From positions 186,001 through 250,000 of the forward strand of contig NZ_CP099466.1 of NCBI RefSeq assembly GCF_023921125.1: a DNA stretch of 64,000 bases. The letters are read 5' to 3'. The position numbers and the translations under genes are program-made. The stretch is from Arthrobacter caoxuetaonis (GTDB lineage Bacteria; Actinomycetota; Actinomycetes; Actinomycetales; Micrococcaceae). A model generated the notes under the pieces. That model did no database searches. It was not told where the DNA came from and was given only the letters and a program-made list of their open reading frames with translations. Each line of letters starts with the position of its first letter. Within the stretch, counting starts at the first letter, position 1. This document shows, in pieces, positions 26,352 through 41,570 of the stretch.

Positions 26352-26588
26352 ATGGCAGCAAATGTTCCGGATCCTGGCAGCAGCGGCGAACCGCGACTGC
26401 CCGAGGACGAGATTCCCCGGCCTGCGGAAGCGGACCTGCCAGAGATCGTCGTCGAAACAGACGACGCTGGCCACCACTACGGGGTGGACCGCGAATTCCT
26501 GAACGGCAAGCCCCACCGCGAGCCTGCTGAACCGGTGGTGTACCAGGACTACTTCCACGCCCCTAAGTTCACAGAGGATATGTACTAG
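26352..26588 (+). CDS. Small acidic hypothetical protein
   Basis: 78 aa, rich in Pro, Glu and Asp, with GHHYGVDREFLNGKPHREPAEPVVYQDYFHAPKFTEDMY at the C-terminus. SD GAAGGAGG sits before the ATG at 26352. No membrane segment. Function unknown. Confidence 0.7.
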   Translation: MAANVPDPGSSGEPRLPEDEIPRPAEADLPEIVVETDDAGHHYGVDREFLNGKPHREPAEPVVYQDYFHAPKFTEDMY

Positions 26589-26616
26589 GCGCTGCCTTTA
26601 AGCTGCCTTTAAGCAG

Positions 26617-26648
26617 CCAAGGACGCCCGGTTGCCCGGTCGTCCTTGG
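26617..26648. terminator. Hairpin between lysC and the convergent small gene
   Basis: Arms CCAAGGACG (26617-26625) and CGTCCTTGG (26640-26648) lie between two gene ends facing each other. On the minus strand it is followed by a short pyrimidine stretch. It likely terminates both transcripts. Confidence 0.55.
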
Positions 26649-26664
26649 GAAAAGCTGCGTGCTG

Positions 26665-27951
26665 TTAGCGCCCGGTGCCGCCGTAAACGGTTGCTTCGGC
26701 TTCGCCGTCGAGTCCGAATGCTGCGTGGACCGCGCGGACAGCGTCGTCGAGCAGGGCAGCGTTGGTAACCACGGAGATGCGGATTTCCGAGGTGGAGATC
26801 ATGTCGATGTTCACCCCGGCCAGGTGCAGTGCCTCGAAGAAGCGGTGCGAAACGCCCGGGTTGGAGCGCATGCCGGCGCCGATCAGGGAGAGCTTGCCGA
26901 TCTGCTCGTCATAATCGATGCTGTCAAAGCCCACCTCAGCCTTGGCGGCATTCAGCGCAGCCATGGCAGCCTGGCCGTCCACGATCGGCAGGGTGAAGGA
27001 AATATCCGTCTTGCCCGAGCCCTTGGTGGAGACGTTCTGCACGATCATGTCGATGTTGGTGTTCGCGCCGGCGACGACGCCGAAAATTTCCGCGGCCTTG
27101 CCGGGAATGTCGGGGACGCCGACCACCGTGAGCTTGGCTTCGGAACGATCGTGCGCAACGCCGGAAATGATGGGCTGTTCCAAGGGTTCTCCCTCTTGAA
27201 TCTTGATCTTGTCATCGGGGCTGGGCAGGACCCAGGTTCCCTCATGCTGGCTAAAGGAGGAGCGAACGTGCAGCGGCACCCCGAAGCGCCGGGCGTACTC
27301 CACGCAGCGCAGGTGCAGGATCTTCGCGCCGGAGGCAGCCATCTCCAGCATTTCCTCGCTGGAGATCTTGTCGATCTTCTGGGCCGTGGGGGCCACGCGC
27401 GGATCAGCGGTGTAGACACCGTCGACGTCGGTGTAGATTTCGCAGACGTCGGCATCCAGTGCGGCGGCCAGGGCGACGGCGGTGGTGTCGGAACCGCCGC
27501 GGCCCAGGGTGGTGATGTCCTGGCTGTCACGGCTCATGCCCTGGAAGCCCGCGACGATCGCGACGTCGCCCTTCTCAATGGCGGTCTTGATCCGGTGCGG
27601 GGAGACATCGATGATCCGGGCCTTGCCGTGGATCGCGTCGGTGATCATGCCGGCCTGGCTGCCGGTGAAGGACTGTGCAGACGCGCCGAGTTCGTTGATG
27701 GCCATTGCCAGCAGCGCCATGGAGATGCGTTCTCCGGAGCTGAGCAGCATGTCCATTTCCCGCGGGTACGTCCCGACGGTGATCTGGCCGGCAAGGTCCA
27801 GCAGTTCATCGGTGGAGTCGCCCATCGCGGAGACCACAACGACGACGTCGTTCCCGGCCTTTTGGGTGTCGACCACCCGTTTGGCGACGCGCTTAATGCC
27901 TTCGGCGTCCGATACGGAGGAACCGCCGAATTTCTGCACTATAAGGCTCAT
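26665..27951 (-). CDS. lysC: Aspartate kinase
   Basis: 428 aa; phosphorylates aspartate, the first step to lysine, threonine, methionine and diaminopimelate. It starts [13 protein letters not shown] (the kinase signature) and shows [16 protein letters not shown] around residue 150. Two ACT domains occupy the C-terminal third ([47 protein letters not shown]), so feedback inhibition is expected. Unlike many actinobacteria, asd is not the next gene downstream. Confidence 0.97.
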   Translation of the reverse strand: MSLIVQKFGGSSVSDAEGIKRVAKRVVDTQKAGNDVVVVVSAMGDSTDELLDLAGQITVGTYPREMDMLLSSGERISMALLAMAINELGASAQSFTGSQAGMITDAIHGKARIIDVSPHRIKTAIEKGDVAIVAGFQGMSRDSQDITTLGRGGSDTTAVALAAALDADVCEIYTDVDGVYTADPRVAPTAQKIDKISSEEMLEMAASGAKILHLRCVEYARRFGVPLHVRSSFSQHEGTWVLPSPDDKIKIQEGEPLEQPIISGVAHDRSEAKLTVVGVPDIPGKAAEIFGVVAGANTNIDMIVQNVSTKGSGKTDISFTLPIVDGQAAMAALNAAKAEVGFDSIDYDEQIGKLSLIGAGMRSNPGVSHRFFEALHLAGVNIDMISTSEIRISVVTNAALLDDAVRAVHAAFGLDGEAEATVYGGTGR

Positions 27952-28184
27952 GCGTACACGCTCTCTGGAACTGTTCTCAGTGGCTGTCAGGCGGCGCGGG
28001 GCCGCCCCAGCTCAGGCTATCCGTGGAAAAGGCCGCATCGCGGCGGCCAATGGTCAAGAGTCTATAACTCCCCCGCAGCGGCGCCGAAATGCCATAGACA
28101 CGGCGCTCAACGTCGACTTAACGAATGGTGCCGAGCGCAGGTGCCCGTGCAGCGGTCTCCGCGCAGGCTTTGGACTCCGCGAGC

Positions 28185-28781
28185 CTAGTTGAGGCTGCGG
28201 CGGCCCTCGAAGGCCCGGCCGAGGGTGATCTCGTCGGCGTATTCCAGGTCTCCGCCCACGGGAAGGCCCGATGCCAGGCGTGTGACCGTGATGCCTAGGG
28301 TCTTGAGCATGCGGACCAGGTAGGTGGCGGTGGCTTCGCCTTCGAGGTTCGGATCGGTGGCGATGATGATTTCGCTGATCTGCTCGTCGGAGAGCCGGCT
28401 CAGCAGTTCGCGGATGCGCAGCTGGTCGGGGCCGATGCCGGCAATCGGATTAATGGCGCCGCCCAGCACGTGATAGCGGCCGCGGAAGGAACGGGTGCGT
28501 TCGACGGCGATGACGTCCTTGGACTCCTCCACCACGCAGATCATCGTGGGATCTCGGCGCGGATCACGGCAGATGTTGCACGTTTCCTGCTCGGTGACGT
28601 TGCCGCACACCTGGCAGAACTTCACCTTTTCCTTTACCGTCGTGATCGCCGAGGCCAGCCGGGACATGTCCTCAGCGTTGGACTCAAGGATATGGAACGC
28701 GATCCGCTGAGCCGACTTGGGACCCACTCCGGGGAGTCGGCCCAGCTCGTCGATCAGTTCCTGAACCGCACCTTCGTACAC
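28185..28781 (-). CDS. recR: Recombination protein RecR
   Basis: 198 aa, full length. The N-terminal HhH segment is [20 protein letters not shown]; the four-cysteine zinc finger is [16 protein letters not shown]; the Toprim motif is [15 protein letters not shown]; the C-terminus contains [19 protein letters not shown]. It acts with RecO and RecF in gap repair. It follows dnaX by 35 bases, the common arrangement. Confidence 0.97.
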   Translation of the reverse strand: MYEGAVQELIDELGRLPGVGPKSAQRIAFHILESNAEDMSRLASAITTVKEKVKFCQVCGNVTEQETCNICRDPRRDPTMICVVEESKDVIAVERTRSFRGRYHVLGGAINPIAGIGPDQLRIRELLSRLSDEQISEIIIATDPNLEGEATATYLVRMLKTLGITVTRLASGLPVGGDLEYADEITLGRAFEGRRSLN

Positions 28782-28816
28782 GTGGCCTTCTTCTGGAGAA
28801 TAGTGGTTGTACCGGT

Positions 28817-31800
28817 TTACCGGCGGATGTCGTGGCCGTCGAGACCGCGTTCTTCGATCAGCCGGCCGCCCAGGATCCGTTCGATCGCCTTGCGGCCGAC
28901 CAGGCCGGAATCCTCAAGGGTCACGTCGTCGGCACTGGGAACGTCTTCGACCAAGTCTACTTTGCCGCGGGCCGCGGACGACGGCGCCGAGCCGTTGCGC
29001 GCGGCAGCTTCGTTGAGCAGTTTCTGGTAGCGGCTCAGCGGACGGCCGTCATTTCCAGGGGCCTGCTGAGCGGGACTGGACTGGGCCGGGCTGGGCTGCG
29101 CCGGGCTGGACTGGCGCGGACTGTTTTGGGCCGGGCGCGCGCCCGGCGCTTCAGCCAGCTGGACGTTACCGGAGCCCGGCGCGGAACCCATCTGGCCTGA
29201 TGCTGCCGGTGCGGCATTGGCAGGCCCTGAGCCGGAGCCCTGCGGCCGTCCGCCGGGACGGGACGCAGTGGTGCCGGCCCAGTTGGTGGTGGACCATTCC
29301 GCGTCGCTGACTGCACTGGTCGCGTGGATGTCTTCCGGGACGGCTGCTGTTTCCCACGCGTTGCTTTCCGGCATGTCAGCCGGTTCCGACGGTTCCTGAG
29401 GCCAGTCCTCGGGCAGGGGAGCAGCAGCCCGAACCGCTGTTGACAGGGCAGGGGCACCAGGGGCACCAGGGGTGCTGGGCGCCGCCGGGGTACGCGTAGC
29501 CGGGGCACCGGGGGCACCGGGGGCACCGGGGGCCACGGGAGCCCGCGTAGCCGGGGCGCTGGGCGTAGCCGTCGGGTTTGGCTGAGGACGCGTCGCCTGT
29601 GTTTGCGGTGCCGTCGAAGGGGACTCCGGTGCTGCCGGCTGAGTCGTGGATGCAGCAGCAGGCCGGGCCGCAGCGGATGCAGCAGCGGGGCTGGTCTTTA
29701 CGTTGGCCGTGCTGACAGGTGCGGCAGTTCGCGGCCAAGCGGGAGCGGGCTCGCTCGCTGGAGCAGCGGCTGCCGGAGCCGGAGCACTTGCCTGAGCCTG
29801 TGCGCCTGCCGGGGCCGGTGCAGCTGCCGGAGTCTGTGCCGGCGCGGTCTGCCGGCTACCAGCTTTTGGGCCGGGTTCACCCGCTGACGCGGAGCTGTCG
29901 TGCACGGCGTTGACTTGGCAATCCACACCGAGCACCTGGTGGATGGCCCTGCGCAGGTTCTCGAGATGGTCGGGCCGGTTGAAGTTGGTGGCCGCACCCG
30001 GATTCGAGAACGCCAGCTCCAGCACCTTGCCGTCAAAGGCCCGCGGAGACGCATTCTTGCTGACATTGAGCCACGTCGCCCGTCGAATGCTCGTCAGGGC
30101 ATCCATGATTTCGGGCCAGGCTCGGCGGATCATCTCCACCTGTCCTCCACCGGCAACCGGTGCTCCGCCCTGACCCGCAGGTGCAGGTGCGGATGCAGCG
30201 GCCCGTGCGGGCGCGCCCGGATCAGGTGCGGTGGTGGGTGCTGCGGCGTCGTTCGACGGAGCGATGCTTGGGGCAGGCTCGCGCGCCGGGGCGGTCGCCT
30301 GGCGGCCGTCTGCCTGCTGGACTGCGCCTGCCTGCTGCGCGGCGGCCTGCTGTGCGGGCCGCTCCTGGCCCTGCTGTTCCGGACGCCCCTGTTCCGGACC
30401 TGGCTGCTCCTGTGTCCGTTGTTCCGAAGAGCCCGTCCCGGACGCCGGAAGGCCGGAGGCTGAGGACTCCTGTGCCGCGGCTTCCTTGGAGACGTCGTCC
30501 CACGACTTTCCAGCGGCAGCTGCAGCACCGGCACCAGATGAAGGCGCCGGGGCCGGGGTAGCCCACGTGCCTCCCCAGTCTGCCGACCCGTTCGACGGCT
30601 CGGGTGCTGAAGAGGACGCAGCGCCCGCAGCCGGACCGGGAGCAACAGCTGAAACAGGCTCCGCAGCCGCCGGCTCGGCGGCGGGAGTGGCCGTGCGCCA
30701 CTGCGCCGCAGCGGAAGGTGCCGCGATTGCGGACTCCCGTTCCGGCGTCGTACGCGTTGCGTTTGCGGGGGCCGCAGCGGCGGAACCGGAGTCGCCTGCG
30801 TAGCTCAGGCGGCGTTCGATCCGGTCCACGCGTGCTGCCGTGCCGCGCTCCGACTGGTCCGCAGCGGGCAGCAGGACGCGGGCGCAAAGCAGTTCGAGGT
30901 GCAGGCGGGGTGAGGTGGCGCCTGTCATTTCAGTCAGTGCGGTGTTGGTGATGTCCGCGGCGCGGGAGAGCTCGGCGCCGCCGAACTGGGCTGCCTGCGT
31001 GCGCATCCGGCTGATCTGGTCTTCGGGGACGCCCCGAAGCACGGCTGCGGCGCTGTCCGGCATGGCGTTGACCACGATGAGGTCGCGGAAGCGTTCCAGC
31101 AGGTCTTCCACGAAACGGCGGGGATCCTGTCCGGTCTGGATGACGCGGTCCACGGCGCTGAAGACTGTGGCGGCGTCGCCGGCGGCAAAGGCATCGACGA
31201 CGTCGTCGAGCAGTGCCACGTGGGTGTAACCGAGGAGGTTCACGGCCAGCTCATAGTCCAGCCCGGCTTCCCCGGCACCCGCCATCAGCTGGTCCAGGAC
31301 GGAGAGCGAGTCGCGCACCGATCCGCCGCCGGCCCGGATGACCAGGGACAGGACGCCCGGAGCGACGGGAACGTTCTCCTGGACGCAGAGCTTGTCCAGG
31401 TAAGCCAGCAGCGGTTCCGGCGGAACGAGCCGGAACGGGTAATGGTGTGTGCGGGAGCGGATGGTGCCAATGACCTTGTCCGGCTCCGTGGTCGCGAAGA
31501 TGAACTTGATGTGTTCCGGCGGCTCTTCGACAATCTTCAGCAGCGCGTTAAAGCCGGCGGAAGTGACCATGTGGGCTTCGTCGATGATGAAGATCTTGTA
31601 GCGGTCGCGCACCGGGGCGAAGGTGGCTCGTTCGCGCAGGTCGCGGGCATCGTCCACGCCGCCGTGGCTGGCTGCGTCAATCTCGATGACGTCCAGGCTG
31701 CCCGCACCGTTGCGGGCCAGTTCAACGCAGCTGTCGCAGGTGCCGCAGGGAATCGGCGTCGGGCCCTCGGCGCAGTTCAGGCACCTTGCGAGAATGCGTG

Positions 31801-31960
31801 CGGAGGTTGTTTTGCCGCAGCCGCGCGGGCCTGAGAAGAGGTATGCGTGGTTGACACGGTTCTTGGAGAGGGCCGCCATCAGCGGCTCGGTGACATGCTC
31901 CTGGCCGATCACGTCCGCGAAGCTCTCGGGACGGTAGCGGCGGTAAAGGGCTGTACTCAC
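28817..31960 (-). CDS. dnaX: DNA polymerase III subunit gamma/tau
   Basis: Clamp-loader ATPase, 1047 aa. The first 370 residues are the conserved AAA+ core: Walker [13 protein letters not shown], zinc-binding [19 protein letters not shown], Walker [10 protein letters not shown], and [17 protein letters not shown]-terminal tau-like block follows ([30 protein letters not shown], then [33 protein letters not shown]). These are separated and followed by long Ala/Pro/Ser/Gln-rich, repetitive linkers ([25 protein letters not shown]). The protein is much longer than E. coli tau (643 aa). GTG start at 31960. Confidence 0.94.
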   Translation of the reverse strand: MSTALYRRYRPESFADVIGQEHVTEPLMAALSKNRVNHAYLFSGPRGCGKTTSARILARCLNCAEGPTPIPCGTCDSCVELARNGAGSLDVIEIDAASHGGVDDARDLRERATFAPVRDRYKIFIIDEAHMVTSAGFNALLKIVEEPPEHIKFIFATTEPDKVIGTIRSRTHHYPFRLVPPEPLLAYLDKLCVQENVPVAPGVLSLVIRAGGGSVRDSLSVLDQLMAGAGEAGLDYELAVNLLGYTHVALLDDVVDAFAAGDAATVFSAVDRVIQTGQDPRRFVEDLLERFRDLIVVNAMPDSAAAVLRGVPEDQISRMRTQAAQFGGAELSRAADITNTALTEMTGATSPRLHLELLCARVLLPAADQSERGTAARVDRIERRLSYAGDSGSAAAAPANATRTTPERESAIAAPSAAAQWRTATPAAEPAAAEPVSAVAPGPAAGAASSSAPEPSNGSADWGGTWATPAPAPSSGAGAAAAAGKSWDDVSKEAAAQESSASGLPASGTGSSEQRTQEQPGPEQGRPEQQGQERPAQQAAAQQAGAVQQADGRQATAPAREPAPSIAPSNDAAAPTTAPDPGAPARAAASAPAPAGQGGAPVAGGGQVEMIRRAWPEIMDALTSIRRATWLNVSKNASPRAFDGKVLELAFSNPGAATNFNRPDHLENLRRAIHQVLGVDCQVNAVHDSSASAGEPGPKAGSRQTAPAQTPAAAPAPAGAQAQASAPAPAAAAPASEPAPAWPRTAAPVSTANVKTSPAAASAAARPAAASTTQPAAPESPSTAPQTQATRPQPNPTATPSAPATRAPVAPGAPGAPGAPATRTPAAPSTPGAPGAPALSTAVRAAAPLPEDWPQEPSEPADMPESNAWETAAVPEDIHATSAVSDAEWSTTNWAGTTASRPGGRPQGSGSGPANAAPAASGQMGSAPGSGNVQLAEAPGARPAQNSPRQSSPAQPSPAQSSPAQQAPGNDGRPLSRYQKLLNEAAARNGSAPSSAARGKVDLVEDVPSADDVTLEDSGLVGRKAIERILGGRLIEERGLDGHDIRR

Positions 31961-32043
31961 AGATAGAACCTTATCGGTTGGCACTGACGGTTCGCATCCG
32001 GGCCCGGGGCGGGGGATAACCCGCTGTTTCCGGATAAATTAAA

Positions 32044-32131
32044 GACCCCCCATGCACCTGCCAGAGCCCGCTTACCCTTGCTACCTTCCGGTCCTGGGGG
32101 AGTTCACAGGATGACACCACATGAGGGGCCA
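32044..32131 (-). ncRNA. ffs: Signal recognition particle RNA, small bacterial type (4.5S)
   Basis: Read on the minus strand, the centre has GGACCGGAAGGTAGCAAGGG, the conserved SRP apical domain that binds Ffh. The ends pair (GGCCCCTCATG with CATGGGGGG) to give the long hairpin. It lies just upstream of dnaX on the same strand, the common actinobacterial position. A TAGACT -10 box is at 32143-32138, seven bases before the expected 5' end. Confidence 0.92.
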
Positions 32132-32560
32132 GGAACAAGTCTACCCGATTTTTCGGGTGCCTCATCCGGGGTCAGCGGACCCCGGATGGAGCCGGAACGC
32201 ACGACGCCGGCACCCAGTCCTGTGGCTGGCCGCCAGCAGGTGGACAGCGGCAGGGTCGTTCCGTCGTGGCAGACCACAGGCCAGCCGGACCGCATCCCAT
32301 ACAGGGGTGCTGCACGGACTCCTCTATACGGACTCCTCCATAGGGGATCGCTATTCAGGAGGTCCCCGGTGAGGGTCCGCGGGTGCCTCATGCCGCGGCT
32401 GTCACGAATTCCAGCGGTGGCACCAGAGGATTCCTCTTCCTCCCTTTTCAGAGGTAAGGCTGCGACGTAGCCTCACACGCCACCGGCGCCGCGGTGCCGA
32501 CGGTTCCGAAGCTCACGGCTTCGGGTGTCCAAAGAGGCCGAGACTGAAAGCAGGAATCCT
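32131..32560. other. Intergenic region between ffs and the surface-protein gene
   Basis: About 430 bases without a supported gene. It holds the ffs promoter, an 11-bp perfect hairpin at 32163-32188 (arms CATCCGGGGTC and GACCCCGGATG), and a short direct repeat, ACGGACTCCTCTAT/ACGGACTCCTCCAT, around 32313-32342. Open frames here on both strands lack a ribosome binding site. Confidence 0.6.
32138..32143 (-). promoter_or_regulatory. Candidate -10 box for ffs
   Basis: TAGACT on the minus strand ends seven bases before the predicted 5' end of ffs. The -35 region (GATGAG, 17 bases further upstream) is weak. Confidence 0.45.
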
Positions 32561-34330
32561 ATGAGTCTGCGTCACCAATCGGAACGTGTCGGGGGGAGGA
32601 AGCGGAGCAGGAGAGGTTTCGCAGGCTCCTCCGTGGGCAGCGCCGTCGTCGGTGCCTTTGTTTTTCTGTTTATGCTGCTGCAGTTCGCCGTGCCGGCGCA
32701 GGCCGTGTTTTCGGGTGAATCGCCGGGGGAAGAGGTCCCGTCGGACCTGACGGAAATCACCATGACCGGTACCGGGGCGGGTCAAGCCGTGGCCGGCGGG
32801 CTGCCTCCAGTCGGTACGCCGTTCGATCCCACAACCGGGTATCCCGAGGACGTGCCGGAGGACTACGAGGCCGCAGATGAGGGGTTCGCCGGCGTCATCA
32901 CCACTGTTGACGCCGTCGGCAATCCGCAGCAGATGTACTGCATCGACATTCGTACCTCCACCTACACCGGCCTGGGTTACGAGAGCGGCACCTGGGACGA
33001 ATCCAATGTTCCGAACATCGGCTACGTCAACCGGGTGCTGAACAGCTACTACCCGGACCAGCCGGGGCTGCCGGATGCGCCGTCGGACAATATTCGGGCA
33101 GCAGCGGTTCAGGCAGCTGTATGGTTTTTCAGCGATGGCTACGTCCTTGAAGACACTGACGCCGTGCGCCCCTATACCGCAGCCATTGTTGCCGCGGTAG
33201 TCGATGCGGGTCCGCTGACTGAGCCGCCGGCCCCCAACGTATCGATTGATCCGCCCACAGCGGCCGGCCCCACCGATGGAGTCACCGGGCCATTCACGAT
33301 TACCTCCGACGCCGCCACAGTCACCGTCGCGGTGCCCGCCGGCTACACCCTGTATACGGATCCGGTCGGCACGGTCCCGCTTGCCGGTACGACCGTAACC
33401 TCCGGCACTCAGCTGTGGGTCCGAAACGACAACCAGACCACGGATCCGGTTGTTCTGACCGCCACAGCCGTGGTTCCGGTCCAGACTGGCAATGTCTACC
33501 TCTATGCCGGCAATAATCCAGGCGTCACCACGGCCCAAAAACTGATCCTCGCGGCTGACGCGCAGATTGACTCCAATGCCCAGGCAACGGCCGAGTTCTT
33601 TGTAGCCGGAGACCTGACGGTCAGTAAGGCGTTTGCGGGTGAAGGAGCCGGACTGCAGGGCGACATTTCCCTGGTGGTGGACTGCGGAGCATCCGGCGTC
33701 TTCACCTTCGGCATCCCCGCCGGCACGACTGAGGCAGTGACTGAGACTGTCGCAGGACTTCCCGTTGGCACCGTCTGTTCAGTCACTGAACCAGTCACCG
33801 GATCAACTTCCGAAGTGACGGTTACTCCAGTGCTCCCGGAACCCGTGACCATAACGGAGGGAGAGAACGTCCTCGCTGTCACGAACACGGTTGACTTCAA
33901 TCCGGGGAGCCTGCTGGTTACCAAGACCATCACCGGTACTGGCGCTGGATTGCAGGACGACATTGTCATCCACGTCCAGTGCGGTGAGGGAATCGTGGAC
34001 GAAGTCTTTGTACTGGCAGCCGGCACAACGGCAGGCGAATACACCCAGCTCTACGAAGGGATCCCTGCAGGGACGCTCTGCAACATCTCCGAACCGACCT
34101 CCGGCGCCAACGAAGATGTCACCGTTGAATCAACGTTTACCGGTGAAGTGGCAATCCTGCCCGGGGCCACCCAGGCCACCGCAGTCACAAACCTCTACGC
34201 GCCGGTCCCCGTCAGTCAGCGGCTGCCCAAGACAGGCGCAGAATCGACGAATCTGGCCCTGATAGGCGGAGGGGCAGTAGCCGGCGGTTCCATACTGGTC
34301 CTGGCTTCACTGCGACGCCGCCAGAGCTAG
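32561..34330 (+). CDS. Sortase-anchored surface protein with thioester domain and DUF5979 repeats
   Basis: 589 aa. An N-terminal signal peptide ends at about residue 48 (VPAQA). A TQXA/thioester domain follows, with Cys127 (MYCIDI) and Gln184 (AAVQAAVWFFSDG), the residues that form the internal thioester in host- or surface-binding adhesins. Two similar DUF5979-type domains come next, each starting LxVxKxxxGxGAGLQ-D (about residues 350-420 and 450-530). The C-terminus is LPKTG, a hydrophobic segment and RRRQS, a sortase signal. ATG at 32561 has AGGA upstream; an upstream GTG at 32525 does not. Confidence 0.9.
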   Translation: MSLRHQSERVGGRKRSRRGFAGSSVGSAVVGAFVFLFMLLQFAVPAQAVFSGESPGEEVPSDLTEITMTGTGAGQAVAGGLPPVGTPFDPTTGYPEDVPEDYEAADEGFAGVITTVDAVGNPQQMYCIDIRTSTYTGLGYESGTWDESNVPNIGYVNRVLNSYYPDQPGLPDAPSDNIRAAAVQAAVWFFSDGYVLEDTDAVRPYTAAIVAAVVDAGPLTEPPAPNVSIDPPTAAGPTDGVTGPFTITSDAATVTVAVPAGYTLYTDPVGTVPLAGTTVTSGTQLWVRNDNQTTDPVVLTATAVVPVQTGNVYLYAGNNPGVTTAQKLILAADAQIDSNAQATAEFFVAGDLTVSKAFAGEGAGLQGDISLVVDCGASGVFTFGIPAGTTEAVTETVAGLPVGTVCSVTEPVTGSTSEVTVTPVLPEPVTITEGENVLAVTNTVDFNPGSLLVTKTITGTGAGLQDDIVIHVQCGEGIVDEVFVLAAGTTAGEYTQLYEGIPAGTLCNISEPTSGANEDVTVESTFTGEVAILPGATQATAVTNLYAPVPVSQRLPKTGAESTNLALIGGGAVAGGSILVLASLRRRQS

Positions 34331-34353
34331 CCGCACCACCTCGAATCGCGTGA

Positions 34354-34385
34354 CCGGAACCGGCTCCCGAGGGGGCCGGTTCCGG
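34354..34385. terminator. Hairpin after the surface-protein gene
   Basis: Arms CCGGAACCGGC and GCCGGTTCCGG lie 24 bases after the stop codon. There is no strong U-tract, but the stem is 11 bp and GC-rich. Confidence 0.6.
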
Positions 34386-34400
34386 CGCGTTCAAGCCGAT

Positions 34401-34429
34401 TTGCACGACCCCGCAAACCTGTGTAAAGT
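34401..34429 (+). promoter_or_regulatory. Candidate rrn promoter P1
   Basis: TTGCAC (34401-34406), 17 bases, then TAAAGT (34424-34429). The spacing is optimal, and it lies about 475 bases before mature 16S, the usual range for distal rrn promoters. Confidence 0.6.
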
Positions 34430-34621
34430 CTTCTGAGTCGCCGCGGCCGGGACGCTCCGCTGAAAAGCTGGAAGCAACCGAAGCATGGCGGCCAAACCCC
34501 AAACTTCCTTACCGGGAAATCTTGCGCGCTCTAGGGTGCGAAGGAAAATCCTGGGACTGAATGCTGGGTTCGGAGTGATGGTTTGACCGGTTCGAAACGA
34601 TTTCCACGGAAATCCGCCGAA

Positions 34622-34650
34622 TTGCTAAAACCGGATCGATGAAATAGAAT
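34622..34650 (+). promoter_or_regulatory. Candidate rrn promoter P2
   Basis: TTGCTA (34622-34627), 17 bases, then TAGAAT (34645-34650), followed by an A/T-rich start region. It lies about 255 bases upstream of mature 16S. Confidence 0.6.
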
Positions 34651-34730
34651 TATGAAACACCGCAGCGGTGCGAAAAGAAAAAGAATCAGCCGGAAACGGA
34701 AATGGTTTTTCTGAGTAGACCGGATGCGCC

Positions 34731-34750
34731 TGTTGTTTGAGAACTCAATA
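34731..34750 (+). promoter_or_regulatory. rrn leader antitermination/processing element (boxA-like)
   Basis: TGTTGTTTGAGAACT in the leader is repeated at 36768-36782 in the 16S-23S spacer. The same motif before both 16S and 23S is what is expected for boxA-type antitermination and RNase III processing signals in actinobacterial rrn operons. Confidence 0.55.
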
Positions 34751-34904
34751 GTGTGCCAAGTTTATTGATACCAATTATTTTGATTGGTTGAACTGGCTGT
34801 TCGGCCCACCCCGTGGGCTGGAGCAGCTTTTTTAGCTGGTTTCGAATTTAGTGCATGACTGTGCAGCCAATTTTCCTTGGCTCCGGTTGTGTGTCTGTAA
34901 CACA

Positions 34905-40034
<5,130 letters not shown>

Positions 40035-40251
40035 ACACCAACACCTGGGAAACACGACTTCAAACGGTTTTCCCAACGTACAGGGTGTTGTGATCATGCT
40101 GCTTGCGTCCACTATGTGGTTCCCAACCAACAACCCGCCAGGGTTGTTCTGGTTGCAGGAACTAATTGAATACACGGTTATCGTGTAATCCACTGATTTA
40201 CCCGCCATACCACCGGACTCGGTCCGGGTGGGTGTGTGCCGGGTTGGTAGG

Positions 40252-40370
40252 GTTACGGCGGTCATTGCGCGGGGGAAACGCCCGGTCCCATTCCGAACCC
40301 GGAAGCTAAGACCCGCAGCGCCGATGGTACTGCACCTGGGAGGGTGTGGGAGAGTAGGTCACCGCCGGAC
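40252..40370 (+). rRNA. rrf: 5S ribosomal RNA, copy 1
   Basis: 119 bases beginning GTTACGGCGGTC and ending GACCGCCGGAC-like (GGTCACCGCCGGAC). The core CCCATTCCGAACCCGGAAG is the conserved loop B/C region. It closes the rrn operon about 220 bases after 23S. Confidence 0.98.
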
Positions 40371-40402
40371 AACCATTAGAACCCCCTGGGGGTTCCGGGC
40401 TA

Positions 40403-40437
40403 CGGGCCCCGCACTAGGTGCGGGGCCCGACCTGTTT
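40403..40437 (+). terminator. rrn operon terminator
   Basis: A 12-bp perfect stem (arms CGGGCCCCGCAC and GTGCGGGGCCCG) with a three-base loop is followed by ACCTGTTT. A smaller hairpin, AACCCCCTGGGGGTT, lies just before it at 40380-40394. Confidence 0.9.
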
Positions 40438-41310
40438 AACCCGCAAAGTATGGGTGCCGGGTGCGCAAAATCACCGGCACTCCCTGGGTCAGGCAACGCA
40501 TGCAGGTCCACACCGGGCCACTGTTCCCCCTCCCCGTTACTCCCGTTGCGGGAGTAACCTCGCGGCGCAGCGCACCAGTAACCAGGGCTGGGAACCCGGT
40601 GCCCGAACACCCGGCACAGCACCGTTTCCTCCCAAGGCACCCCAGTATCGTGCCTGTGGTGCCGCGGCATGGGGGCTAAGGTCCTGAGCGCCCATGCCGG
40701 CGCCGCCCCCAGGGTGAAACGCTGGATCCCGGGGTGCAGGCACTGCACTGTGGGTAAAACACTGCCTCCCGGCCAAAGACACTACGTCCCGCGGCAAACG
40801 CGCTGCATCCCGGCCAAAACACTGCACTTTGGGGAAACACTGCACTTTGGGTCCGGAAGCACTGCGCTCGGGGATTTCGCTGCACCCTGTGGCATGGTTT
40901 CACTGCGTTTCGGGACAAACCGATCGTCCAGGGAAAATCTGGGTACGGCGCCGCGCAGCAAATTCCCACAGCACACGATTCAGCCCCAAACGCAGCAAAA
41001 CCACATCGCCGAGTTGCTGCTTCATGGTTGTCGAACCCGTCCGGCCGGCCAGCCGACCCGAATGGTCACCTGCGCTGTCCGCCTGTCCGCCCGCCCCGGC
41101 TCTTCACCACTTGAGCCAGCAGCATCCATCCCATGCGGGGTGCGCCCAGCGGCGTTTTTGCCCATCTCGGCCCGAGTCGCGGGATCCTACCCAGCAGCCC
41201 CACCCGGTTGAGATTCACTCAGCCGAACGATCCAGGCCTGACACCCGACACCCAGCTGGGTGACGATACCCGGCATCCCTGCTCGCCACCTCGCCCCATC
41301 TCGGCCGTGG
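40438..41310. other. Non-coding region between the two 5S genes
   Basis: About 870 bases without a supported gene. The middle (40718-40925) is a degenerate tandem array listed separately. The rest is GC-rich with scattered simple repeats. Open frames on both strands mirror the repeat period and lack ribosome binding sites, so I do not call them genes. Confidence 0.65.
40718..40925. repeat. Degenerate tandem repeat, units of 19-22 bp
   Basis: About ten consecutive imperfect units follow the pattern AAACACTGCAYYYYGGGNC. Clear ones begin near 40757, 40795, 40817 and 40836 (for example AAAACACTGCACTTTGGGGA and AACACTGCACTTTGGGTCC). Unit length drifts between 19 and 22 bp and identity is moderate, so the array is old or evolves under loose constraint. 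Confidence 0.75.
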
Positions 41311-41339
41311 TTATGAGCGCCTAAAAAACAGGGTAAGAT
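41311..41339 (+). promoter_or_regulatory. Candidate promoter for 5S copy 2
   Basis: TTATGA (41311-41316), 17 bases, then TAAGAT (41334-41339) in a locally AT-rich patch. It lies about 98 bases upstream of the second 5S gene, which would allow transcription independent of the rrn operon. Confidence 0.55.
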
Positions 41340-41436
41340 TTAAGAGCATCACCGCCGCAGGCACGAATCAGCTGAGAGGCTGCAGAGAGCACGCGGCGCG
41401 TGACCCGAAGATTTCCCGCGCAAGCGAGGACAAAGG

Positions 41437-41555
41437 GTTACGGCGGTCACAGCGTGGGGGAAACGCCCGGTCCCATTCCGAACCCGGAAGCTAAGACCCA
41501 CAGCGCCGATGGTACTGCACTCGGGAGGGTGTGGGAGAGTAGGTCACCGCCGGAC
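41437..41555 (+). rRNA. rrf: 5S ribosomal RNA, copy 2 (outside the rrn operon)
   Basis: 119 bases, nearly identical to copy 1 with a few substitutions (for example ACAGCGTGGGGG in place of ATTGCGCGGGGG, and CCCACAGC in place of CCCGCAGC). The paired changes keep the helices (GTGGG with CCCAC; GCGGG with CCCGC), so it looks functional. No 16S or 23S accompanies it. Confidence 0.95.
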
Positions 41556-41570
41556 ATACCGTGATGAGTT

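Noticed and set aside
26659-28188. 509-aa open frame on the plus strand across lysC
   Set aside because: Antisense shadow of lysC, with no recognisable domain or ribosome binding site.
40438-41263. Open frames between the two 5S genes (for example 40669-41211)
   Set aside because: The frames owe their openness to GC-rich repeats. Their translations repeat with the DNA period, and no ribosome binding site is seen.
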